From contig CAYPOY010000348.1 of NCBI GenBank assembly GCA_964412395.1, positions 1 through 5,366 on the forward strand: a DNA stretch of 5,366 nt, written 5' to 3'. Source of the DNA: CAYPOY01 sp964412395 (lineage in GTDB: Bacteria; Chloroflexota; Anaerolineae; B4-G1). The notes under the pieces are model-generated. The model did not search any database and had not been told where the DNA came from. It saw only the letters and a list, made by a program, of their open reading frames with translations. The position numbers and the translations under genes are program-made. Below, one piece after another: positions 1 through 4,711 of this stretch; within the stretch, counting starts at the first letter, position 1, and the number at the start of each line of letters is the position of its first letter.

Positions 1-1
1 C

Positions 2-508
2 TTCTGCGACTGTTTCAACATCCCGCTCCTCACGCTGACCGATACGCCCGGTTTCCTGCCTGGGGTGGCGCAGGAACACGGCGGCATCATCCGTCACGGG
101 GCGAAGATGATCTACGCCTACGCCGAGGCCAGCGTACCCAAGATTTCGATCATCACCCGCAAAGCCTACGGCGGGGCCTACATCGTCATGAGTTCCAAAC
201 ACCTGCGGGGCGATGTCTGCCTGGCCTGGCCGGGAGCGGAGATTGCCGTGATGGGGCCGCAGGGGGCCGTCAACGTCATCTTCCGCCGGGAACTGAAAGC
301 GGCGGAGGACCCGGATGGCCTGCGGGCGGAGTTGGTGCGCGACTACCGGGAGAAATTCGCCAACCCCTACGTCGCGGCGGCACGGGGCTACCTGGACGGG
401 GTGATCACTCCCCGCGAGACCCGTCCCCGCGTCATCCGCGCGCTGGAGATGCTGCGCAACAAGCGGATTCAGCGGCCGCCGCGCAAGCATGGAAATATGC
501 CGGTGTGA
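2..508 (+). CDS. Acyl-CoA carboxylase carboxyltransferase subunit (PccB/MmdA type), 3' part
   Basis: Only the last 168 codons are present; the family is usually about 510-520 residues, so roughly the C-terminal third is seen. The subunit moves the carboxyl group from carboxybiotin to an acyl-CoA (propionyl- or acetyl-CoA) in the cytoplasm. Visible family signatures are TDTPGFLPG (fragment residues 13-21) followed by QEHGGIIRHGAK, the KAYGGAY loop (54-60) and the AWPGAEIAVMGPQGAVN block. These belong to the crotonase-fold C-terminal half that binds acyl-CoA or biotin. The protein ends in KHGNMPV, the normal family terminus, so its 3' end is intact. The biotin carboxylase and biotin carrier genes follow on the same strand, so this is the carboxyltransferase of that enzyme. 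The residue after KAYGGAY is Ile, where PccB-type enzymes that I remember have Asp, which leaves the substrate open. Methylmalonyl-CoA decarboxylase alpha subunit is a less likely alternative, since the accC neighbour argues for a carboxylase. Confidence 0.93.
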   Translation, partial: FCDCFNIPLLTLTDTPGFLPGVAQEHGGIIRHGAKMIYAYAEASVPKISIITRKAYGGAYIVMSSKHLRGDVCLAWPGAEIAVMGPQGAVNVIFRRELKAAEDPDGLRAELVRDYREKFANPYVAAARGYLDGVITPRETRPRVIRALEMLRNKRIQRPPRKHGNMPV

Positions 509-527
509 ATTTCAGAATCAGCACGAC

Positions 528-572
528 GGGGTTCGTAAATTCGGGATTCGTAAGTTCGGGATTCGTAAATTC
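528..572 (+). repeat. Three tandem copies of a 15-bp repeat
   Basis: The unit GGGATTCGTAAATTC occurs at 528-542 (GGGG at the start), 543-557 (AAG in place of AAA) and 558-572 (exact), with no spacers. It is AT-richer than the flanking genes. The copies form most of the 5' arm of the long palindrome that ends near 619. The array is non-coding, lying after the carboxyltransferase stop and before the accC start. Confidence 0.85.
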
Positions 573-619
573 GGACACTCCTCCGAATCCCGAATCTACG
601 AATTACGAATCACGAATCT
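529..619. repeat. Long imperfect palindrome (hairpin) between carboxyltransferase and accC
   Basis: Positions 539-565 pair with 584-610 over 27 positions with only two mismatches (544/605 and 553/596) and two G-U pairs, leaving an 18-base loop (566-583). After a small internal loop, 529-534 pair with 614-619, including two G-U pairs. As RNA this would be a stem of more than 30 pairs ending nine bases before the accC ribosome site. There is no T-run after it, so it does not look like a Rho-independent terminator. It may be a REP-like or MITE-like intergenic element, or a processing or stability structure within the operon mRNA. AGCAC is found on both sides (520-524 and 623-627), which might be a target duplication or chance. 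Confidence 0.8.
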
Positions 620-627
620 GCGAGCAC

Positions 628-633
628 GGGAGA
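628..633 (+). promoter_or_regulatory. Ribosome binding site of accC
   Basis: GGGAGA lies 5 bases before the ATG at 639. It decides the start: the frame is open back to 489, but the upstream part would translate the 15-bp repeats into a GIRKF repeat unlike any biotin carboxylase, whereas the protein from 639 begins at the usual family N-terminus. Confidence 0.75.
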
Positions 634-638
634 CGGGA

Positions 639-2132
639 ATGCCTGGTAAGGTTCTGGTTGCCAACCGAGGGGAGATTGCAGTACGGGTGCTGCGCACCTG
701 CCGGGAACTGGGGCTGGAGACGGTGGCCGTCTTCTCCGAGGCCGACCGGGAGGCCCCTCACGTGCGCTACGCGGACGAGGCCTACTGCATCGGCCCGCCG
801 CCAGCACAGGAGAGTTACCTGCGCGGCGAACGCATCATCGAGACTGCGCTGCGGGCCGGAGCATGCGCCGTCCACCCCGGCTACGGCTTCCTGGCCGAGT
901 CGCCTGCCTTCGCCCGTGCCTGTGCCGAGGCCGGGTTGATCTTCGTCGGGCCAAGCCCGGAGGTGATGGAACTCCTGGGCGATAAGACCGCCGCCCGTCG
1001 CATGGCCCACGACCTGGACATCCCGGTCATTGAGGGTTCCGCGCGCACCCTGGGCGACGAGGAACTGCTGGACGTCGCCGACCGCATCGGCTATCCGGTG
1101 ATGCTTAAGGCGGCCGCCGGCGGTGGCGGGATGGGCATCCGCGTGGCAAATTCACAGGCGGAACTAGAGGCTGCCATCCCCGTCGCCCGGCGCGAAGCCC
1201 AGGCTGCCTTCGGCGACGACGCGGTCTACCTGGAACGGCTGGTGAAGAACGCCCGCCACATCGAGGTGCAACTACTGGGCGACACCCACGGCCACGCCAT
1301 CCACCTGGGCGAGCGGGAGTGCTCCATCCAACGCCGGCATCAGAAACTGATCGAGGAGTCCCCCTCGCGGGCGGTGGACGACGATCTGCGGCAGCGTATC
1401 TGTCGGGCGGCCGTGCGTATCGGGCAGGCCGTGGGCTACGCTGGTGCGGGCACAGTCGAGTTCCTCCTCGACCCCGAGGGCGACTTCTATTTTCTGGAGG
1501 TCAACCCCCGCCTGCAGGTGGAGCACACCGTCACCGAGGCAGTCACAGGGGTAGACATCGTCAAGGAACAGTTGCGCATCGCCACCGGCCGGGAACTGCG
1601 CTACGCCCAAGAAGACGTCCGCTCTCGGGGGTGGGCGCTGGAATGTCGCATCCTGGCCGAGGACCCTGCCCAGGGCTTCATCCCCGCCACCGGCCGCGTC
1701 ACCCGCCTGATCGAACCGGGCGGCCCAGGCATCCGCGTGGACAGTGGTATCTGCGAAGGGCTCACCATCACTCCCTACTACGATTCGCTGTTGGCCAAAC
1801 TGGTGACCTGGGGGGAGACGCGCGCGGCGGCCATCGTGCGCATGCGGCGGGCGCTGGAGGAGTACCGCGTCATCGGCATCACGACCAACCTGGAACTATA
1901 TCGCGTCCTGTTGGATAGCCCCCGTTTCCTCGGCGGGCGGTTCCACACTCGCTTCCTGGAGGAGCAGTTCCTACTGCCAGAGACGGGTGGCGAGGATCAC
2001 CTGGCAGCAGCGTTGACGGCGGCTCTCCTCGACTACCGGCGGCGCGGGGGAGACGGAGCGACAAGTGATCCCCGCGTCAGTCACTGGAAGATGCTGGGCC
2101 GCTGGGAACTGATGCAAGGATGGGGCCGATGA
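639..2132 (+). CDS. accC: Biotin carboxylase subunit of acetyl-/propionyl-CoA carboxylase
   Basis: The protein of 497 residues uses ATP and bicarbonate to carboxylate the biotin on the carrier protein, the first half-reaction of acyl-CoA carboxylation in the cytoplasm. The N-terminal domain starts KVLVANRGEIAVRV (residues 4-17) and contains HPGYGFLAE (79-87). The ATP-grasp domain has the glycine-rich loop KAAAGGGGMG (157-166), HIEVQ (207-211), ECSIQRRHQK (227-236), GTVEFL (271-276) and EVNPRLQVEH (287-296), which carries the metal-binding Glu287 and the Arg291/Glu295 catalytic residues. Arg337 lies in LECRILAED. The C-terminal domain ends near 445 and is followed by a variable tail of about 50 residues. 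Length is slightly above the roughly 450 residues of E. coli AccC, as in many PCC-type subunits. Met165 replaces the Arg or Lys common in the glycine loop; related enzymes vary here. The stop overlaps the next start as ATGA, so translational coupling with the carrier protein is likely. Confidence 0.97.
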   Translation: MPGKVLVANRGEIAVRVLRTCRELGLETVAVFSEADREAPHVRYADEAYCIGPPPAQESYLRGERIIETALRAGACAVHPGYGFLAESPAFARACAEAGLIFVGPSPEVMELLGDKTAARRMAHDLDIPVIEGSARTLGDEELLDVADRIGYPVMLKAAAGGGGMGIRVANSQAELEAAIPVARREAQAAFGDDAVYLERLVKNARHIEVQLLGDTHGHAIHLGERECSIQRRHQKLIEESPSRAVDDDLRQRICRAAVRIGQAVGYAGAGTVEFLLDPEGDFYFLEVNPRLQVEHTVTEAVTGVDIVKEQLRIATGRELRYAQEDVRSRGWALECRILAEDPAQGFIPATGRVTRLIEPGGPGIRVDSGICEGLTITPYYDSLLAKLVTWGETRAAAIVRMRRALEEYRVIGITTNLELYRVLLDSPRFLGGRFHTRFLEEQFLLPETGGEDHLAAALTAALLDYRRRGGDGATSDPRVSHWKMLGRWELMQGWGR

Positions 2133-2659
2133 AGTACGTCATCACCGTTGAGGGGGAGACTTTTGAGATCGAGGTGGGCCGTGAAGGACAGGTGTGGGTC
2201 AATCACCACCCGCTCAACGTGGACTTCCAAGGCGTGGATGGCCTGCCCCAGTATTCGCTGCTGGTGGATCACCGCTCCTACGAGGCGCACGTCGAGCAGG
2301 CCGACGAGGAAGGCTACCAGATAGTAGTGGCCGGGCAGCCTTATCGGGCCTGCCTGCGACAGACACAAGACCACCCGAAAAAGGACGTGACGCGATCCCG
2401 CCCTCCTGGAACGGGGGAGGTACTGGCTCCCTTGCCCGGCCTGCTGGTGGCGGTGCCCGTGGTGGTGGGGCAGCAAGTGGCGCAGGGAGAGGTAGTGGCA
2501 GTGCTGGAATCTATGAAGATGAACCTGGAACTCTGCGCGCCGTGGGACGGGGTGGTGCAGACGCTCCGCATAACCCCGGGGACGGAGGTCGGCCAGGGGG
2601 AGGTACTGGCGGTCATCGGGCCGGATGAGCGATGCGGGGAGTGCGAAACGGACTCCTGA
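2129..2659 (+). CDS. Biotin carboxyl carrier protein (BCCP) subunit of acyl-CoA carboxylase
   Basis: The protein of 176 residues carries the biotin that shuttles between AccC and the carboxyltransferase. The C-terminal biotinyl domain (about 95-164) has the attachment motif ESMKM with Lys130 as the biotinylated residue; most family members have EAMKM. Residues 1-80 are strand-rich with YSLLVDHRSYEAHV (42-55), resembling the BT-type domain between the biotin carboxylase and biotinyl domains of PCC alpha chains; a charged linker (80-93) joins the two halves. The start at 2129 is preferred to ATG at 2120 because AAGGA (2116-2120) lies 8 bases before it and it overlaps the accC stop as ATGA; the upstream ATG has no spacing for a ribosome site. 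The tail after the domain (ERCGECETDS) is longer than usual, 46 residues after the lysine rather than about 35, and contains two Cys. A remnant of mobile DNA begins nine bases after the stop. Confidence 0.93.
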   Translation: MKYVITVEGETFEIEVGREGQVWVNHHPLNVDFQGVDGLPQYSLLVDHRSYEAHVEQADEEGYQIVVAGQPYRACLRQTQDHPKKDVTRSRPPGTGEVLAPLPGLLVAVPVVVGQQVAQGEVVAVLESMKMNLELCAPWDGVVQTLRITPGTEVGQGEVLAVIGPDERCGECETDS

Positions 2660-2667
2660 ACCAGCCA

Positions 2668-2748
2668 GGCATCGTACCATGCTTCCAGTCTATCGTACAT
2701 CTCACTCGCCGCTGCGAGAAAGACTTCCTTCCTCTTGCTCCGTGACAT
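2668..2748 (-). pseudogene. Truncated transposase N-terminus (remnant)
   Basis: On the minus strand, 27 codons from ATG at 2748-2746 read MSRSKRKEVFLAAASEMY and then DRLEAWYDA. I recognise this as resembling the N-terminus of an IS transposase (ISKra4-like, from memory), in which AWYDA normally continues with HPEASFGEIE or similar. Here the resemblance stops abruptly after DA at 2668, nine bases from the end of the BCCP gene, and the rest of the frame is only antisense to that gene. No terminal inverted repeat or remaining transposase body is visible. It is therefore a non-functional fragment left after a deletion or partial insertion. The family assignment rests on memory of the motif and is the least certain part; that this stretch is protein-like on the minus strand is better supported. 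Confidence 0.5.
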
Positions 2749-2759
2749 CCGGCCCGCCA

Positions 2760-2788
2760 TTGGCGACGAGGCCAAAATGTGCTATACT
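2760..2788 (+). promoter_or_regulatory. Sigma70/SigA-type promoter for the DRTGG cassette
   Basis: TTGGCG (2760-2765) and TATACT (2783-2788) are separated by 17 bases, and the -10 is preceded by TGC, making an extended -10 element. The expected transcription start, near 2795, gives a leader of only about a dozen bases. The ribosome site AAGGAG (2799-2804) stands 3 bases before the ATG at 2808, a short spacing. The position between the BCCP gene and the cassette indicates that the cassette is transcribed separately from the carboxylase operon. Confidence 0.65.
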
Positions 2789-2807
2789 TCACGCCGGCAA
2801 GGAGCAT

Positions 2808-3209
2808 ATGAAATTACACGACGTTCTCTCAATCATAGATGGAAAGGCCATCTCTAAAAACATTGACCTGGATAGGGAAGTACAGATGGGATGCGGCTCC
2901 GATCTGATGAGCGACGTGCTGGCCTTCACCTGCGAAGGCACGCTCATGATGACCGGACTGACCAATCCCCAGGCAGTGCGCACAGCCGAACTGGCCGGCA
3001 TCGCCGCCATCGTTTTCGTACGCGGGAAACTGCCACCACCCGAGACCGTCGCCCTGGCCGAGGTGAAGGGCATCCCCCTGCTGGCCTCCAAGTACACGAT
3101 GTTTGAGACTTGCGGCCGGCTTTACCAGGCCGGGTTGCCTGGTTGTGGCCTCTTTGAAATCACGCTGCGCCAATGGCATCTCACCTTCGAGAATAGCGCG
3201 AAAGGCTAA
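2808..3209 (+). CDS. DRTGG-domain protein, first copy
   Basis: This is a small soluble protein of 133 residues with no signal peptide or membrane segment. Its pattern fits the single-domain DRTGG-fold proteins. These are regulatory proteins of unknown biochemical function; the same fold occurs in CBS-domain pyrophosphatases and at the N-terminal side of some phosphotransacetylases. Seen here are GCGSDLMSDVLA (28-39), NPQAVRTAELAGIAAIVFVRGK (53-74, split as NPQAVRTAELAG and IAAIVFVRGK) and GIPLLASKYTMFETCGRL (88-105). The literal DRTGG string is absent. It shares this three-block layout with the gene at 4156, so the two are paralogues. The ATG at 2808 is chosen for its AAGGAG site and because it starts directly at the conserved MKLHDVLSIID; upstream frame is not conserved-looking. 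The CBS-ATPase gene follows after 2 bases, so they are co-transcribed. Likely a partner or sensor for that ATPase; its ligand is unknown. Confidence 0.8.
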   Translation: MKLHDVLSIIDGKAISKNIDLDREVQMGCGSDLMSDVLAFTCEGTLMMTGLTNPQAVRTAELAGIAAIVFVRGKLPPPETVALAEVKGIPLLASKYTMFETCGRLYQAGLPGCGLFEITLRQWHLTFENSAKG

Positions 3210-3211
3210 CC

Positions 3212-4159
3212 GTGGAGAAGAAGCCAATACAGGAAGTCACAAAACTCCAGGAACTGACCTACGAACTTACCGTCGGGCATGCGATGTCCCCGAAGGTCAT
3301 CACCGTATCTTCCCAGGACACTATGGCTCAGTTTCGTGAGGTGCTGCGCGTAAACCGCATCTCTGGCACGCCGGTGGTGGAAGACGGGGAGATGGTGGGC
3401 GTCGTCAGCATCGAGGACCTGATCAAGGCACTGGCAACCGGGGAACTGAATGCTATTGTGGGTGATAAGATGTGTCAGCACGTGGAGACGCTCTACGCCG
3501 ATGAGCCGCTCGTGCGTGCCGTTGACAAGTTCGCCCGTTTCAAGTTCGGGCGCTTCCCCGTCGTGGACCGCGACGGGCATCTGGTGGGGATCATTACCCA
3601 GGGCAACATCATGCACACACTGCTTCGCAGGCTGGAGGTGGACTACCGCGAGGAGGGAATTCACCGCTACCGCGCCAGCCACATCTTCGAGGACATCATC
3701 GCCGACGAGGCTGCCCTGGTGTTTGGTTACCGCATCATAGGCCGGGATTTCGACCGGGCAGGGGCGGCCTCTGGCAACCTCAAGACCACTTTAAGCCGCC
3801 TGGGCTTTAACCCGCGCATCATTCGCCGCGTCGCCATCGCTACCTACGAGGGGGAGATAAACATCGTCGTCTACACCAATGGGGGGGAGATTGTGGCCGA
3901 GGTGCGGCCCGACCGTATCCACATCGAGGTGCTTGACAACGGCCCTGGTATCCCTGACGTTGATCTGGCCATGCAGCCCGGTTACTCCACGGCGCCCGAC
4001 TGGGTGCGCGAGATGGGGTTCGGTGCCGGGATGGGCCTCCCCAACATCAAAGCCTGTAGCGATCAGATGAAATTGGAATCCACCGTTGGAGTAGGGACAC
4101 GGCTGGAGATCACCATTTACGCGGATGAAACAGGAGAACACGGGAGGAGGGAAGGATGA
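3212..4159 (+). CDS. CBS-domain pair fused to anti-sigma-like (HATPase_c) ATP-binding domain
   Basis: The 315-residue cytoplasmic protein begins with two CBS domains (about 21-75 and 83-140; VGHAMSPKVITVSSQDT opens the first, FPVVDRDGHLVGIITQGNI lies in the second). CBS pairs typically bind adenine nucleotides. Residues about 172-303 form a GHKL/HATPase_c domain of the RsbW/SpoIIAB kind: the N-box is YEGEIN (212-217) with Glu213 and Asn217, the G1 box DNGPGI (242-247), and the G2 loop GFGAGMGLPNIK (269-280). The stretch GYSTAPDWVREMGFGAGMGL closely matches ATP-binding proteins that I remember beside [FeFe]-hydrogenase genes of clostridia and Thermotogae. No phospho-accepting His domain is present, so it is not a complete histidine kinase; serine kinase or nucleotide-dependent binding activity is possible. 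The GTG start has AAAGG (3201-3205) 6 bases upstream and stands 2 bases after the previous stop; the next in-frame ATG would cut into the first CBS domain. The stop overlaps the next gene as ATGA. Confidence 0.85.
   Translation: MEKKPIQEVTKLQELTYELTVGHAMSPKVITVSSQDTMAQFREVLRVNRISGTPVVEDGEMVGVVSIEDLIKALATGELNAIVGDKMCQHVETLYADEPLVRAVDKFARFKFGRFPVVDRDGHLVGIITQGNIMHTLLRRLEVDYREEGIHRYRASHIFEDIIADEAALVFGYRIIGRDFDRAGAASGNLKTTLSRLGFNPRIIRRVAIATYEGEINIVVYTNGGEIVAEVRPDRIHIEVLDNGPGIPDVDLAMQPGYSTAPDWVREMGFGAGMGLPNIKACSDQMKLESTVGVGTRLEITIYADETGEHGRREG
4143..4150 (+). promoter_or_regulatory. Strong ribosome binding site for the second DRTGG gene
   Basis: GGAGGAGG lies 5 bases before the ATG at 4156, inside the end of the ATPase gene. 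It is the strongest ribosome site in the cassette and suggests that the second DRTGG protein is made well even though its start overlaps the preceding stop. Confidence 0.7.
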
Positions 4160-4500
4160 AACTCAGGGAGATCGTCGCTGCTGCCGGGCTCACGGTTCGG
4201 ACTGCTTCACAGCGGTTAGACATTGAAGTCACCGGGGGATATGCCTCGGACCTTTTGAGTTGCGTGCTGGCCAAGGCTCAGAAGGACAATCTATGGGTCA
4301 CACTGCAGGCTCATCCCAATATCGTCGCCGTGGCCTCTCTTCTCGACCTGGCTGGCATCGTCGTCACCGAGGGTAAAGAACTCAACGCCAGCACCGTGGA
4401 GAAGGCCAACGAGCAGGGCGTCTGCATCATGACCACCAAACACGCCACTTTTACCATCATCTGCGAGTTGGCCGAGCTAGGTATACGCGGGGTGGATTAA
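4156..4500 (+). CDS. DRTGG-domain protein, second copy
   Basis: The protein of 114 residues is soluble, with no membrane segment. It shares with the 2808 gene the opening MKL, the block GYASDLLSCVLA (28-39), HPNIVAVASLLDLAGIVVTEGK (53-74; alignment is gapless from residue 28) and GVCIMTTKHATFTIICELAELGI (88-110). The matching spacing (28, 53, 88) in both proteins shows they are diverged copies of one fold. It lacks the last 19 or so residues of the first copy and ends IRGVD. The SDLL-type form here is closer to the DRTGG proteins that I remember from hydrogenase regulons. Expressed with the CBS-ATPase through ATGA overlap, it may pair with the first copy or act as the substrate or partner of the ATPase; this is inference. 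No other domain is seen. Confidence 0.8.
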   Translation: MKLREIVAAAGLTVRTASQRLDIEVTGGYASDLLSCVLAKAQKDNLWVTLQAHPNIVAVASLLDLAGIVVTEGKELNASTVEKANEQGVCIMTTKHATFTIICELAELGIRGVD

Positions 4501-4566
4501 GGCTGCTGATGTCACTGTGGGAACATTCCTCAACCTCGACCTCTTCCGCCTTGAGTAGAGGCGCTG

Positions 4567-4597
4567 ATCCGGTTGCTCAGGTAGGTAAGCACCGGAT
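4567..4597 (+). other. Hairpin-forming sequence in the cassette-sat intergenic region
   Basis: ATCCGGTTGCT (4567-4577) pairs with AGCACCGGAT (4588-4597), ten pairs with one bulged T and a 10-base loop. A second, competing hairpin is possible: GCACC (4589-4593) with GGTGC (4602-4606). Neither is followed by a T-run, so an intrinsic terminator is not supported, although a weak or Rho-assisted end for the cassette transcript is possible. In the rest of 4501-4635 I see no gene and only a weak 5-bp stem at 4547-4563. Confidence 0.4.
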
Positions 4598-4635
4598 AGC
4601 GGGTGCCGCACCTGTAGAGGCCATGCTCCACCCCC

Positions 4636-4663
4636 TTGACACCTCCCGCCAGCGTGGTACAAT
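4636..4663 (+). promoter_or_regulatory. Sigma70/SigA-type promoter of sat
   Basis: TTGACA (4636-4641), a perfect -35, is followed after 16 bases by TACAAT (4658-4663), one base from the -10 consensus. Transcription would start near 4670, giving a leader of about 42 bases, too short for known riboswitches. sat is thus likely transcribed on its own and not only by read-through from the DRTGG cassette. Confidence 0.8.
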
Positions 4664-4666
4664 CTT

Positions 4667-4691
4667 TTTGATTTCTATGATGAAAATCAAA
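4667..4691. promoter_or_regulatory. Perfect 8-bp dyad at the sat transcription start
   Basis: TTTGATTT (4667-4674) and AAATCAAA (4684-4691) are exact reverse complements around a 9-base centre. The dyad begins 3 bases after the -10 and covers the expected start site, a usual place for a repressor operator. In RNA it could instead form an AU-rich hairpin just before the ribosome site. Which of the two applies cannot be told from the sequence. Confidence 0.5.
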
Positions 4692-4697
4692 CAGAGC

Positions 4698-4704
4698 AAA
4701 GGAG
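4698..4704 (+). promoter_or_regulatory. Ribosome binding site fixing the TTG start of sat
   Basis: AAAGGAG stands 7 bases before TTG at 4712. There is no in-frame ATG before codon 21 (4772), which would remove the conserved HPHGG region, so this site decides the start. Confidence 0.8.
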
Positions 4705-4711
4705 CGAACAA

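Noticed and set aside
528..572. Short CRISPR-like array
   Set aside because: The 15-bp units are directly adjacent with no spacers and there are only three; they form one arm of a palindrome.
529..619. Intrinsic terminator after the carboxyltransferase gene
   Set aside because: The stem is long and AT-rich at its core and has no T-run after it, and the downstream accC belongs to the same enzyme.
489..638. N-terminal extension of accC with GIRKF repeats
   Set aside because: It overlaps the end of the carboxyltransferase gene and translates the palindromic repeats; the ribosome site and the family N-terminus both point to 639.
1319..1918. 199-codon open frame inside accC
   Set aside because: It is rich in Arg, Gly and Pro with no recognisable motif, as expected from an alternate frame of a GC-rich gene whose true frame is clear.
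2081..2680. 199-codon minus-strand open frame opposite the BCCP gene
   Set aside because: It is an antisense shadow; its composition is rich in His, Arg and Leu with no family motif.
4664..4711. Riboswitch in the sat leader
   Set aside because: The leader predicted from the promoter is only about 42 bases, too short for known sulfur-related riboswitches.
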